Made by a program: the position numbers and the translations under genes
DNA from: an uncultured Bacteroides sp.
GTDB lineage: Bacteria > Bacteroidota > Bacteroidia > Bacteroidales > Bacteroidaceae
NCBI GenBank assembly: GCA_900542985.1
Contig: UQPQ01000015.1
Span: 1-58,605, forward strand
Direction of reading: 5' to 3'
DNA: 58,605 bases
Shown here: positions 28,205 to 38,605 of the stretch, piece after piece
Numbering within the stretch: position 1 is the first letter of the stretch
Layout of the letters: each line of letters starts with the position of its first letter
Notes under the pieces: generated by a model
Seen by the model: only the letters and a program-made list of their open reading frames with translations
Database searches by the model: none
What the model was told of the DNA's origin: nothing

Positions 28205-30646
28205 TTATTGTACCGGCAAGACCAGTCGGGCTGTTTTCAAACCTTTTGCCGAGACTTGAAGTTCCAAGTTACCGGCAATCTCACCAGCCTGTACGATAAC
28301 GGTAAGCATTCCATTAAAAGCATGCATCTGGGGCAAATGAAACAAATCAAGGCAAGTAGGATCTCCATTGGCTGATGCACGGTATGAACCGGCTCCTTTT
28401 ACACGGAAATTCAGAAGACGTCCGTCTGTAGGACAAAGATTTCCTTCTTTGTCAACTACTCGCACAGTGACATAAGCCAAATCTTTACCATCGGCTTTCA
28501 GTGAGGTATAATCGGTCTGAAGTTCAATATGATGAGGCTTTCCTGCTGTATATACTTTCTTCTCTGCCACAGCCTTTCCGTCCGCATCGTATGCAATCAC
28601 TTTCACTTCTCCCGGCTCATACGTTACGTTGTGCCACATCAGACGATAGCGGTTTTCTACAGTCTGACGGTTCTTTGTCTGGCGTCCGTAGCTTTTACCG
28701 TTGACAAACAGTTCTGCCGAAGGATAATTCGTATATACAAATACCGGTATCGGCTTGCCTTCGTAGCCCTCCCAGTTCCAGTGCGGGAGAATATGCAAGG
28801 TTTCTTCGTCTTTATTCCAGATACTACGGTACAGATAGTAACGGTCTTTAGGAATAGAAGCTAAATCGATAATACCGAACATGGAGCTATGGTTAGGCCA
28901 GGCATTGGTATCATACGGACTGGGTTCTCCCAAATAATCGAAGCCTGTCCACACAAACTGGCCGATTGTCCAGTCGTAATCTTCTGCCAGTGCAAAATCA
29001 ATATCCGGAATATTCGACCAACTGCAATACTCCAAATCGTAAGAAGAAGACTGATGATCATCGTACATCGCTCCAGCCCTGCGTTCTGCAGGGAACTTAT
29101 ATACTCCACGTGAACTGACGGTAGACGAAGTTTCAGACCCCAATACGATATTCTGAGGCAAACGTTCATAGGCTTCTTCGTAGCGGTGGGCACGATAGTT
29201 AAAGCCTGGAATATCCAGCATAGCTGCAAAGCCATTATCGAGTACACTGTCCACTTGATCCATACCGCAAGTAACCGGACGTGTAGGGTCTTCACGGTGA
29301 CAGATGTCTTGCAGGAATTTTGCGACCTTGTATCCTTCTGCACTCCACTGTGTAGGCACCTCATTACCAATACTCCACATCACCACACAAGGATTATTAC
29401 GGTACTGATGCAACATATTCACCATATCACGCTCTGCCCATTCATTGAAGAAACGGTGGTAGCCGTTTTCGCATTTTGCAATATCCCATTCATCAAATGG
29501 CTCAATCATCATCATAAAACCCATTTCATCGCACAGTGAAACCAGCTCGGGAGCCGGCATATTATGGGCAGTACGAATGGCGTCGCAACCCATATCCTTC
29601 AGCATTCTGAGTTGATGACGCAAGGCGGATACATTGATTGCCGCCCCCAGTGGACCTAAATCGTGATGATTGCATACACCCTGGAATTTACGGTGTTTCC
29701 CATTCAGGAAGAAGCCTTTGTCTGCAATGTACTCGATGGAACGGATTCCAAAACGAGTAGTATATGTATCCAGCAAGGTATCGCCCGAATAAATCTTTGA
29801 TACAGCCCGATACAAAGAGGGAGACTCCGGTGACCATAATGCCGGATGCTCTACAATGAAATTTTGTGTAAAAGGTAATCCGTGATTGATGTATCCTTTG
29901 TTTTTCTTCGATGAAACAACCTTACCTTCGGGAGAGATAATATCTGTCTGTACCGTCAGCTCCGTACGACCGGCATTCTCAACCGATGTACGCAGACATA
30001 CCGAAGCATAATCCTCAGATACATGAGGAGTAGTAAGTTGTGTTCCCCATACAGGCACATGAATCTGTCCGGTAGTCACCACCCGTACATTCCGGTATAG
30101 CCCGGCTCCCGGATACCATCGGGAAGACTGAGGTCTATTCTCCAAACGCACAGCAAGCAGGTTCTGCTTTCCGTCGTGATTGAGGAAAGAAGTCACATCA
30201 CAGTAGAAGGAGTTATAACCGAAAGGCCAAAAACAGGCTTCTTTTCCGTTGACATATACTTTGGCTTCACTCATGGCTCCATCGAATACCAGCATAGTCT
30301 GTCGTCCGGGCTCCACATCAAACCGGGTACGATACCATCCCACTCCCACATAAGGCAAACCTCCGGTACGTCCGGTCTTTACAGACGCTTCTTTCTCGAA
30401 GTTTTGGGTTACCGCCACATTCTGCAAATCGTTATTACGGTCGAAAGGACCGTATATCGCCCAGTCGTGTGGAACAACTACGCTTTCCCAATGTGTATCA
30501 TTGAAGCTTGTACCTTCTGCTCCCGATACATCTCCTTTTGTAAACTTCCACCCTTTTTCAAGTAGCATTTCCGTGCGTTGCGCATAGAGATTTCCTACCA
30601 GACAGCCAAGCAGACAGGCCATCACATACGTTTTCTTCAGCTTCAT
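28205..30646 (-). CDS. Glycoside hydrolase family 2 enzyme (probable beta-galactosidase)
   Basis: This 813-residue exported enzyme begins MKLKKTYVMACLLGCLVGNLYAQ, a signal peptide. The GH2 order is seen: jelly-roll domain (VPHDWAIYGPFDR, VGWYRTRFDV), immunoglobulin-like domain, then the TIM barrel with FQGVCNHHDLGPLG, IRTAHNMPAPELV, the acid/base Glu in MWSIGNEVPTQW and the nucleophile Glu in VLGSETSSTVSSRG. C-terminal strand domains (DUF4982-like: YTNYPSAELFVNGKSYG) follow. GH2 beta-galactosidases of this kind trim galactose from host or plant glycans; the exact linkage is not predictable here. It is not part of a polysaccharide utilisation locus. ATG 30646 begins the signal peptide. Confidence 0.9.
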   Translation of the reverse strand: MKLKKTYVMACLLGCLVGNLYAQRTEMLLEKGWKFTKGDVSGAEGTSFNDTHWESVVVPHDWAIYGPFDRNNDLQNVAVTQNFEKEASVKTGRTGGLPYVGVGWYRTRFDVEPGRQTMLVFDGAMSEAKVYVNGKEACFWPFGYNSFYCDVTSFLNHDGKQNLLAVRLENRPQSSRWYPGAGLYRNVRVVTTGQIHVPVWGTQLTTPHVSEDYASVCLRTSVENAGRTELTVQTDIISPEGKVVSSKKNKGYINHGLPFTQNFIVEHPALWSPESPSLYRAVSKIYSGDTLLDTYTTRFGIRSIEYIADKGFFLNGKHRKFQGVCNHHDLGPLGAAINVSALRHQLRMLKDMGCDAIRTAHNMPAPELVSLCDEMGFMMMIEPFDEWDIAKCENGYHRFFNEWAERDMVNMLHQYRNNPCVVMWSIGNEVPTQWSAEGYKVAKFLQDICHREDPTRPVTCGMDQVDSVLDNGFAAMLDIPGFNYRAHRYEEAYERLPQNIVLGSETSSTVSSRGVYKFPAERRAGAMYDDHQSSSYDLEYCSWSNIPDIDFALAEDYDWTIGQFVWTGFDYLGEPSPYDTNAWPNHSSMFGIIDLASIPKDRYYLYRSIWNKDEETLHILPHWNWEGYEGKPIPVFVYTNYPSAELFVNGKSYGRQTKNRQTVENRYRLMWHNVTYEPGEVKVIAYDADGKAVAEKKVYTAGKPHHIELQTDYTSLKADGKDLAYVTVRVVDKEGNLCPTDGRLLNFRVKGAGSYRASANGDPTCLDLFHLPQMHAFNGMLTVIVQAGEIAGNLELQVSAKGLKTARLVLPVQ

Positions 30647-30683
30647 AACGAGTTTAAAATTCATTTCTTACTTGATTTACAAA

Positions 30684-30743
30684 CAAAGATAAACTTTTCA
30701 TTTCGATTTACTTCCATTTATTTCCGAAGTCTTACTATCTTTG
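30684..30743. promoter_or_regulatory. Divergent promoters for GH2 and leuS
   Basis: TATCTTTG occurs on the minus strand (30691-30684), 37 bases before the GH2 ATG, and on the plus strand (30736-30743), 52 bases before the leuS ATG. Both fit the Bacteroides -7 box. Confidence 0.65.
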
Positions 30744-30795
30744 TGCTTTATAAAGAAAATTATATAAAAATCAAACATAAAAACACTCTTCACTT

Positions 30796-33630
30796 ATGGA
30801 ATATAATTTCAGAGAGATTGAGCAAAAATGGCAACAGAAATGGGTTGAAAACAAGACCTATCAAGTGTCGGAAGATGAATCAAAGAAGAAATTCTACGTA
30901 TTGAACATGTTCCCTTATCCATCGGGAGCGGGACTCCACGTAGGTCATCCTCTGGGCTACATTGCCAGCGATATTTATGCTCGTTACAAAAGACTGCAAG
31001 GTTTTAACGTATTGAATCCGATGGGATACGATGCCTACGGATTACCGGCAGAACAATATGCAATCCAGACAGGTCAGCATCCTGCTATCACTACTGTAAA
31101 TAACATTAACCGCTATCGCCAGCAGTTGGATAAAATAGGTTTCAGCTTTGACTGGGACAGAGAAGTACGTACCTGCGAACCGGGTTATTATCATTGGACA
31201 CAATGGGCCTTTCAGAAGATGTTCAACAGCTATTATTGCAATGCCTGCCAGAAGGCAGAGCCCATCAGTAAGCTGGTAGCACATTTCGAACAGAAAGGTA
31301 CAGAAGGCTTGGATGTTGCTTGCAGCGAAGAGCTGAACTTTACTGCTGAAGAATGGAAAAACAAGTCGGAAAAAGAACAGCAGGAAGTGCTGATGAACTA
31401 TCGTATTGCCTACCTGGGAGAGACAATGGTGAACTGGTGTCCGGCTTTGGGTACTGTATTGGCCAACGATGAGGTGGTAGACGGAGTATCTGAACGTGGA
31501 GGTCATCCAGTGGTGCAGAAGAAGATGCGCCAGTGGTGTCTGCGTGTATCGGCGTATGCACAACGCTTGCTGGACGGACTGGAAACTGTAGACTGGACCG
31601 ATTCTCTGAAAGAGACTCAACGTAACTGGATCGGACGTTCGGAAGGTACAGAAGTACGCTTCAAAGTAAAAGACAGCGATTTGGAGTTTACTATCTTCAC
31701 CACTCGTGCAGATACAATGTTTGGTGTTACATTTATGGTGTTGGCTCCGGAAAGCGAACTTGTTCCTCAACTGACAACAGAGGCTCAAAAGGCAGAAGTG
31801 GAAGCTTATTTGGACCGCACAAAGAAACGTACAGAACGTGAACGTATCTCAGACCGTCGTGTAACCGGTGTATTCAGTGGTTCGTATGCCATCAATCCGT
31901 TTACCGGCGATGCTGTTCCGGTATGGATCAGCGACTATGTATTGGCTGGATACGGTACAGGTGCCATCATGGCCGTACCTGCTCACGATAGCCGTGACTA
32001 TGCATTTGCCAAACATTTCAACCTTCCGATTGTACCGCTGGTAGAAGGATGCGATGTAAGCGAAGAAAGCTTTGATGCCAAAGAAGGTATCGTATGCAAC
32101 TCTCCAAAAGCCGGAGTTACTCCTTACTGCGACCTGAATCTGAACGGACTGACCATCAAGGAAGCGATTGCAGCTACAAAGAAATATGTAAAAGAACATC
32201 ACTTGGGACGTGTAAAGGTTAATTTCCGTCTTCGTGATGCTATTTTCTCTCGTCAGCGCTATTGGGGAGAACCGTTCCCTGTATATTACAAGGATGGTAT
32301 GCCTTACATGATAGACGAGCAGAAATTGCCGCTGGAATTGCCGGAAGTAGACAAGTTCTTGCCAACTGAAAGCGGTGAACCTCCATTGGGTCATGCTACA
32401 CGCTGGGCTTGGGATGTAACCAAAGGTGAAGTGGTAGAGAACTCTAAGATTGACCACGTAAATGTATTCCCTCTGGAACTGAATACAATGCCTGGATTCG
32501 CAGGTTCAAGCGCATATTATCTGCGTTATATGGATCCTCACAATACAGAAGCACTGGTCTCTGAAAAAGCCGACCATTACTGGCAGAATGTAGACCTTTA
32601 CGTAGGAGGTACAGAACATGCTACCGGCCACTTGATTTATTCTCGTTTCTGGAACAAATTCCTGTTCGATTTGGGCGTAAGCGTAAAAGAAGAGCCGTTC
32701 CAGAAGTTGGTAAATCAGGGTATGATTCAGGGACGAAGCAACTTTGTATACCGTATCAAAGATACCAACACCTTCGTTTCATTAGGCCTGAAAGATCAGT
32801 ACGAAGTAACTCCGCTTCATGTAGATGTAAACATCGTAACAAACGATGTATTGGATGTGGAAGCCTTCAAAAACTGGCGTCCGGAATACAACAATGCCGA
32901 ATTCATTCTGGAGGATGGCAAATATGTTTGCGGATGGGCAGTAGAAAAGATGAGTAAATCGATGTACAACGTAGTCAACCCGGATATGATTGTTGACAAA
33001 TACGGAGCGGATACATTACGTATGTATGAAATGTTCCTGGGTCCGGTAGAACAGTCTAAACCTTGGGATACTAACGGTATCGACGGAGTACACCGCTTCT
33101 TGAAGAAACTTTGGGCATTGTTCTACTCACGTACAGACGAATTCCTTCCTGTAGAAGGAGAAGCAACCAAAGAAGAGTTGAAAGCAATTCACAAGCTGAT
33201 TAAGAAGGTTTCAGGCGATATTGAGACTTTCTCTTACAATACTTCGATCAGTGCATTCATGATTTGTGTAAACGAACTGACCTCTCTGAAATGCCGCAAT
33301 AAGGAAGTACTGAGTCAGCTGGTTGTGGTCATTGCACCGTTTGCTCCACATTTGGCAGAGGAATTATGGGAAGCATTGGGACACTCTACTTCTGTATGTG
33401 ATGCACAATGGCCGGCATTCAATGAAGAGTATCTGAAAGAAGACAGTATCAAGTATACAATCTCATTCAACGGTAAAGCTCGCTTTACGCTGGAATTCCC
33501 GGCAGACGCGGATAATGAAACCATTCAATCTACCGTAATGAGCAATGAACAGGCTCAAAAATGGATTGAAGGTAAAACTCCGAAAAAGGTGATCATCGTT
33601 CCGAAGAAGATTGTAAACATTGTATTATAA
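30796..33630 (+). CDS. leuS: Leucyl-tRNA synthetase
   Basis: This 944-residue class I synthetase charges tRNA-Leu. The HIGH motif is [12 protein letters not shown] near residue 46, the CP1 editing domain spans about 230-430 ([28 protein letters not shown], where the Asp of the HDSRD motif is the editing residue), and KMSKS is in [11 protein letters not shown] near residue 720. The anticodon-binding and C-terminal domains are complete. It is well expressed by codon usage, and stands alone between its own promoter and terminator. Confidence 0.97.
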   Translation: MEYNFREIEQKWQQKWVENKTYQVSEDESKKKFYVLNMFPYPSGAGLHVGHPLGYIASDIYARYKRLQGFNVLNPMGYDAYGLPAEQYAIQTGQHPAITTVNNINRYRQQLDKIGFSFDWDREVRTCEPGYYHWTQWAFQKMFNSYYCNACQKAEPISKLVAHFEQKGTEGLDVACSEELNFTAEEWKNKSEKEQQEVLMNYRIAYLGETMVNWCPALGTVLANDEVVDGVSERGGHPVVQKKMRQWCLRVSAYAQRLLDGLETVDWTDSLKETQRNWIGRSEGTEVRFKVKDSDLEFTIFTTRADTMFGVTFMVLAPESELVPQLTTEAQKAEVEAYLDRTKKRTERERISDRRVTGVFSGSYAINPFTGDAVPVWISDYVLAGYGTGAIMAVPAHDSRDYAFAKHFNLPIVPLVEGCDVSEESFDAKEGIVCNSPKAGVTPYCDLNLNGLTIKEAIAATKKYVKEHHLGRVKVNFRLRDAIFSRQRYWGEPFPVYYKDGMPYMIDEQKLPLELPEVDKFLPTESGEPPLGHATRWAWDVTKGEVVENSKIDHVNVFPLELNTMPGFAGSSAYYLRYMDPHNTEALVSEKADHYWQNVDLYVGGTEHATGHLIYSRFWNKFLFDLGVSVKEEPFQKLVNQGMIQGRSNFVYRIKDTNTFVSLGLKDQYEVTPLHVDVNIVTNDVLDVEAFKNWRPEYNNAEFILEDGKYVCGWAVEKMSKSMYNVVNPDMIVDKYGADTLRMYEMFLGPVEQSKPWDTNGIDGVHRFLKKLWALFYSRTDEFLPVEGEATKEELKAIHKLIKKVSGDIETFSYNTSISAFMICVNELTSLKCRNKEVLSQLVVVIAPFAPHLAEELWEALGHSTSVCDAQWPAFNEEYLKEDSIKYTISFNGKARFTLEFPADADNETIQSTVMSNEQAQKWIEGKTPKKVIIVPKKIVNIVL

Positions 33631-33644
33631 TAAAAATCAAACAC

Positions 33645-33694
33645 AGAGGCACTGGTATAGAGAAACACTCATAAACTCTATATCTTGTGCCTCT
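33645..33694 (+). terminator. Intrinsic terminator of leuS
   Basis: AGAGGCAC (33645-33652) pairs with GTGCCTCT (33687-33694), with an inner pairing of TATAGAG and CTCTATA, then TCGTTTT. It lies 15 bases after the stop codon. Confidence 0.75.
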
Positions 33695-33715
33695 TCGTTT
33701 TAAAATACAACTTTC

Positions 33716-34616
33716 ATGGAAGCATTGTTAAAAAGGAAATTGGGCAGAGAAGCCAAAGACTATCTGGCCATCACATTCGGTCTGATTTGTTATGCTATTG
33801 GTTGGGCGGCATTCTTGCTTCCTTATCAAATTACAACCGGAGGAGTAACTGGTATCTCAGCTATTATCTATTATGCAACAGGCCTTGAAATTCAGGTGTC
33901 ATATTTTATCATCAATGCTGTATTTATGGGAATTGCACTCAAGATTTTAGGTCCCAAATTCAGTCTGAAGACAATTTATGCCATCTTTATGCTTACTTTC
34001 TTGCTCTGGTTTTTCCAGATGCTTCTAAAGGATGAAAACGAGCATCTCCCCCAGTTATTAGGACCAGGACAAGACTTTATGGCTTGCGTTATTGGAGCTG
34101 GGCTCTTAGGGTTTGGTATCGGAATTGTATTCTGTAACAACGGTAGTACAGGTGGTACAGATATCATTGCATGGGTTATCAATAAGTATAAAGATGTAAC
34201 CTTAGGACGAATGATGATGTATTGCGACATTGTAATCATATCGTCTTGTTACATTATATTCCAGCCAGGACTGGCGTCGGGTATTGTTCGGTTTTTGCGT
34301 ACTTTTCATTATGAGTATTGTCATCGACTATGTGATTAATACGACCCGGCAATCGGTACAGTTTCTTATTTTCTCACGCAAACATGAGGAAATAGCCGAA
34401 GCAATTTCTACAAAGGTAGATCGCGGTGTGACGCTGCTTGACGGAAAAGGATGGTACAGCAAACAAGAAATGAAAGTAGTAGTTGTACTGGCCAAGAAAA
34501 GTGAATCACTCGATATTTTCCGTCTGATTAAAGACATCGATCCAAACGCTTTTATCTCACAAAGCAATGTAGTGGGTGTTTATGGTGAAGGTTTCGAGAA
34601 GCTGAAAGTGAAATAA
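33716..34616 (+). pseudogene. YitT family membrane protein, frameshifted
   Basis: The first frame (33716-34339) encodes five or so membrane segments with the YitT signature (LPYQITTGGVTGIS, FCNNGSTGGTDIIAWVINKY). The second frame (to 34616) gives the last helix (LFGFCVLFIMSIVIDYVIN) and the soluble C-terminal domain of the DUF2179 type. At 34261-34268 the sequence is CCAGCCAG. Taking out one CCAG restores one open frame through the junction (IFQDWRRVLFGF) and gives about 300 residues, the usual size. So a 4-bp tandem duplication broke the gene. The second part lacks a good start for independent translation. Function of the family is not established. Confidence 0.88.
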
Positions 34617-34644
34617 AAGTTCGCCTAAAAAATAATCAACATAA

Positions 34645-34684
34645 AATGGCAGGATGCATTCCAAAAAGATAACATCCTGCCATT
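34645..34684 (+). terminator. Intrinsic terminator after the YitT gene
   Basis: A perfect 12-bp stem (AATGGCAGGATG at 34645-34656 with 34673-34684) with a 16-base loop is followed by ATTATTT. Confidence 0.8.
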
Positions 34685-34806
34685 ATTATTTATACGAATC
34701 TCTACTCTGAACAATAATCTACAATCTTTTGACCTACTTTTATACCTCTACCCGAGACTGTATAACTGTCATACAAGGGCTTTATAATAAGGCCCCAGAT
34801 ACCATA

Positions 34807-35508
34807 TTATCGGGCAATACGGCTCAGTTTATTCCAAGGAGAACCGTATGATAAGCTTCTGCCATATTCATCACCGTTCATCCAAGAGGTAATATCTTTC
34901 AGTTCGCCTTCCCAAACGAAAGAACCTGAAGCTTTCGGTTCGAAAGAATCTACCCCATCGTCTCCATTTGCATCTTTCAAGAACTTCAAATCATTGAGTT
35001 CAATACGATAGAAATTCCCATCACGAGTTATAACAATATTACCTGATTCATACCCAGGATTCCAGTCTGTCACATAAGTATAAGTTCCGTGCGAGATAAG
35101 ATCTTCATCTCCACCAGAGGCCGCATCCTGCGCCGGATTATAATCATACAATTCAACAAAACCCCATGTATTAAGATCTTCATCCGAATTGGAATAAGGA
35201 AAAGTTCCTTCCGGTAAAGTTGTATCGGTTGTAGTAAACGAAAGCAAAAAACCATTCACCATTTTATCAGGAAGAGTCGTTACATCATAATCTGTAAACA
35301 TCAATTCTATTGAGCCAGGAGTTCCATAGTTTTCTTTGTAATAATATCCATGATTATACGAAATCGTACGCCCCTCTACGCTGCAAGTTCCTGTTCCTTG
35401 ACCACCTCCAAGTCCTTCACCTGGATCATCATCGCTACTACATGACACACTCCCTAAAGTCAGTGCTGACAAAAGCAACATACCTGACAACATTTTCAAT
35501 TTTCTCAT
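34807..35508 (-). CDS. Surface-type lipoprotein of unknown function
   Basis: This 233-residue protein has a lipoprotein signal ending TLGSVSC, followed by SSDDDPGE. Acidic residues right after the Cys are the Bacteroidetes lipoprotein export signal that sends proteins to the cell surface. A Gly-rich linker (GEGLGGGQGTGT) then leads to a strand-rich domain of about 190 residues with many aromatic and Asp residues. I do not recognise the domain. It stands alone on the minus strand, with converging transcription from the YitT gene. Confidence 0.7.
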   Translation of the reverse strand: MRKLKMLSGMLLLSALTLGSVSCSSDDDPGEGLGGGQGTGTCSVEGRTISYNHGYYYKENYGTPGSIELMFTDYDVTTLPDKMVNGFLLSFTTTDTTLPEGTFPYSNSDEDLNTWGFVELYDYNPAQDAASGGDEDLISHGTYTYVTDWNPGYESGNIVITRDGNFYRIELNDLKFLKDANGDDGVDSFEPKASGSFVWEGELKDITSWMNGDEYGRSLSYGSPWNKLSRIAR

Positions 35509-36120
35509 AATTTACCTTTTTAATAAATGACAATTTGCATAAGTTGATATGCAAAGTTCTGTCTTTCGTTTTTCAATGACAAACCAGATTTCTCTACGAC
35601 ACAAACTATGTAGCTCTTATCTGCGACTAAGTGAAAAAATAAAAAGTATAAGTAGATTCTTTTTACACCGATCACTTACAAAGGATATACTAACCCTTCC
35701 GTACCCTTCAAAAAACAGGCTTTTTTACGTGCAAGTATACAAATGAATGTGATTTTGGCGTTTTTCAGGCATCTTATTTTACACAAAAAGAAAGGCAGAA
35801 TGCAATCAGCATTACAGAAATAACCTCTTACATTCGAAACAGGCGTACACTTTTCATTTCCTACCACATCTTTCCTGGCAAAATCACACATCAAAATACT
35901 CGTCAAAAAAGGGGGAAAAGCATTTCCTCCCTCACTTAAATCTGATTTCTCCACAAACAGAGATTGTCTATACCCTTCTTTTCTACCATTTCGTCCCCAA
36001 AAGAAGATTTTCCTCACCAACCGGAACAAACACTCCCATTAAATTCTTTTCACCAGCCTGTTTTTCTGTCAAATACAAAATTTAGTACCTTTGCAAATAG
36101 ATTTATAAGAATAATATAAA
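35509..36120. other. 612-bp intergenic region; mnmG promoter at its end
   Basis: No convincing gene is seen; a 117-codon minus-strand frame at 35676-36029 has no signal or domain. Near the right end TACCTTTG (36086-36093) is a good -7 box, 28 bases before the mnmG ATG, with TTTTTCTG about 17 bases further up as a weak -33 element. The rest is AT-rich and featureless to me. Confidence 0.5.
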
Positions 36121-37992
36121 ATGGACTTTAAGTACGACGTTATTGTAATCGGTGCCGGACATGCAGGCTGCGAAGCCGCGGCTGCTGCGGCTAATCTCGG
36201 CTCAAAGACTTGTCTGATTACTATGGATATGAACAAGATCGGACAAATGAGCTGCAACCCGGCTGTGGGAGGTATTGCCAAAGGGCAAATCGTAAGAGAA
36301 ATTGATGCATTGGGTGGATACATGGGATTGGTAACCGACCGTACCGCCATTCAATTCCGAATGCTGAACCGTTCAAAAGGACCTGCCATGTGGAGTCCGC
36401 GTGCACAATGCGACCGTGCCAAGTTCATCTGGGAGTGGCGGGCAGTCTTAGAGAATACTCCCAATCTACATATCTGGCAAGATACAGTAGAGGAATTGAT
36501 CATAGAGAATGGTGAAGTTACAGGACTTGTTACATGCTGGGGAGTAACCTTCCATGCAAAATGTATCGTACTTACCGCAGGAACTTTCCTGAATGGTTTG
36601 ATGCATATTGGTCACAAAATGCTGGCAGGCGGACGCTGTGCAGAGCCCGCTTCTTATCATTTGACCGAATCCATCACACGCCATGGCATCACATCTGGAA
36701 GAATGAAAACTGGAACTCCTGTACGCATCGATGCAAGAAGTGTCCATTTCGACATGATGGAAACTCAAGATGGAGAAAACGACTTTCACCGTTTTTCATA
36801 CATCAGTGAGCCACGCAAGCTGAAACAATTGCAATGCTGGACATGCTATACGAATGAAGAAGTGCATGAAGTATTAAGAAGCGGACTTGCCGATTCGCCC
36901 CTATTCAACGGACAAATCCAAAGTATAGGTCCTCGCTATTGCCCGAGTATAGAAACTAAAATCGTAACCTTCCCCGACAAGCCACAGCATCAACTGTTCC
37001 TTGAGCCGGAAGGTGAAAGCACGCATGAACTCTACTTGAACGGATTCTCGTCTTCACTGCCAATGGACATCCAGATAGAAGCCCTGAAGCGCATACCGTG
37101 TTTCAAGGACTTGGTTATATACCGTCCGGGATATGCAATTGAATACGATTACTTCGACCCAACCCAACTCAAGCATACGTTGGAATCGAAGGTTATCAAG
37201 AATCTCTTCTTTGCCGGACAAGTAAACGGAACAACCGGATACGAAGAAGCAGGCGGACAAGGTATCGTTGCCGGCATCAATGCACACATCAACTGCCACG
37301 GTGGTGAACCATTTGTTTTGGGAAGAGACGAAGCTTATATCGGCGTATTAATCGACGACCTTGTAACCAAAGGAGTAGATGAGCCATACCGTATGTTTAC
37401 ATCGCGTGCTGAATACCGCATTCTGCTTCGTCAGGATGATGCTGACATGCGCTTGACAGAACGTGCTTATAAGTTGGGGCTGGTTAAACAAGACCGATAC
37501 GAGATGGTACTGAAAAAGCAGGCTGAAATTAATCGTATCGTAGAATTCACCCAAACCTACTCCATCAAGGCTGATAAGATTAACGATGCATTGGAGACTT
37601 TGGGAACGGCTCGTCTAACACATGGATGTAAACTCATTGATCTAATCGGACGACCACAGATTACCATAGAGAACATAGCACCCCACGTACCAGCCTTCAG
37701 GGAACAACTGAATAAAATAGAAGAGCGTAAGGACGAAATCATTGAGGCCGCAGAAATACGTATCAAGTACAAAGGATACATAGACCGCGAACGTATGATA
37801 GCCGACAAGATTCATCGTTTAGAATCTATCCGCATAAAAGGAAAGTTCGATTATGCGAACCTCCAATCACTTTCTACAGAAGCCCGTCAAAAACTGATCA
37901 AGATAGATCCTGAGACTTTGGCTCAAGCCAGCCGCATACCAGGGATATCTCCCAGCGACATCAACGTTCTGCTGGTACTTCTTGGCAGATAA
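36121..37992 (+). CDS. mnmG: tRNA U34 carboxymethylaminomethyl-modifying enzyme MnmG (GidA)
   Basis: This 623-residue FAD enzyme works with MnmE to add the carboxymethylaminomethyl or aminomethyl group to C5 of wobble uridine. The FAD-binding GxGxxG is in VIGAGHAGCEAAAAAANLG at the N-terminus, followed by MSCNPAVGGIAKGQ, the catalytic-Cys motif GPRYCPSIETKI and FAGQVNGTTGYEEA. The helical C-terminal domain that binds MnmE is complete. mnmA, which modifies the same uridine, is 10 kb upstream under separate control; mnmE is not in the window. Confidence 0.97.
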   Translation: MDFKYDVIVIGAGHAGCEAAAAAANLGSKTCLITMDMNKIGQMSCNPAVGGIAKGQIVREIDALGGYMGLVTDRTAIQFRMLNRSKGPAMWSPRAQCDRAKFIWEWRAVLENTPNLHIWQDTVEELIIENGEVTGLVTCWGVTFHAKCIVLTAGTFLNGLMHIGHKMLAGGRCAEPASYHLTESITRHGITSGRMKTGTPVRIDARSVHFDMMETQDGENDFHRFSYISEPRKLKQLQCWTCYTNEEVHEVLRSGLADSPLFNGQIQSIGPRYCPSIETKIVTFPDKPQHQLFLEPEGESTHELYLNGFSSSLPMDIQIEALKRIPCFKDLVIYRPGYAIEYDYFDPTQLKHTLESKVIKNLFFAGQVNGTTGYEEAGGQGIVAGINAHINCHGGEPFVLGRDEAYIGVLIDDLVTKGVDEPYRMFTSRAEYRILLRQDDADMRLTERAYKLGLVKQDRYEMVLKKQAEINRIVEFTQTYSIKADKINDALETLGTARLTHGCKLIDLIGRPQITIENIAPHVPAFREQLNKIEERKDEIIEAAEIRIKYKGYIDRERMIADKIHRLESIRIKGKFDYANLQSLSTEARQKLIKIDPETLAQASRIPGISPSDINVLLVLLGR

Positions 37993-38047
37993 AGGATGTG
38001 TTTCACGTGAAACAACTTGTTTAAGGAATTATTATAAAACACTGAAT

Positions 38048-38572
38048 ATGAACAAAGAATTACTCAAAGAAAACCTTCGGGAAATACCCGATTTTCCGAT
38101 CCCTGGAATTTTATTCTATGACGTAACCACTCTCTTTAAAAATGCAGAATGCCTGCGAGCTTTAATCGACGAGTTGTATGAGTTATACAAAGACAAAGGC
38201 ATTACCAAAGTAGTAGGTATCGAATCAAGAGGCTTCATCTTAGGCGCTGCTGTCGCAGCTCGTTTAGGAGCAGGATTCATCATGGCCCGCAAGCCAGGAA
38301 AACTACCCGCTGAAGTCATTGAAGAAACATATGCGAAAGAGTATGGCACAGATACAATCCAAATCCACAAAGATGCAATCTGTGAAGATGACGTTGTTTT
38401 ATTACACGACGACTTGTTGGCAACAGGCGGAACCATGGCAGCCACTCACCGTCTGGTTCAAAGTTGCGGAGTTAAGAAAGCTTATGTAAACTTTGTCATT
38501 GAGCTGAAAGATCTGGAAGGAAGAAAAGCATTTCCGGAAAATGTAGACATTACTACCCTTCTGCAACTATAA
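38048..38572 (+). CDS. apt: Adenine phosphoribosyltransferase
   Basis: This 174-residue salvage enzyme makes AMP from adenine and PRPP. The PRPP loop is VVLLHDDLLATGGTMAAT near residues 116-133, and GIESRGFILGAAVAARLGAGF is the other conserved stretch. ATG 38048 is used because the family begins about there (MNKELLKENLREIPDFPIPG); the frame extends upstream into the mnmG 3' end. It lies 55 bases after mnmG and 33 before uvrC, probably in one operon. Confidence 0.95.
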   Translation: MNKELLKENLREIPDFPIPGILFYDVTTLFKNAECLRALIDELYELYKDKGITKVVGIESRGFILGAAVAARLGAGFIMARKPGKLPAEVIEETYAKEYGTDTIQIHKDAICEDDVVLLHDDLLATGGTMAATHRLVQSCGVKKAYVNFVIELKDLEGRKAFPENVDITTLLQL

Positions 38573-38605
38573 CAGCAAACTCCCAAAACAGAACTATAAC
38601 AGTGC

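Noticed and set aside
35676..36029. 117-codon minus-strand frame upstream of mnmG
   Set aside because: No recognisable domain, no promoter, and it lies in an AT-rich gap; probably chance.
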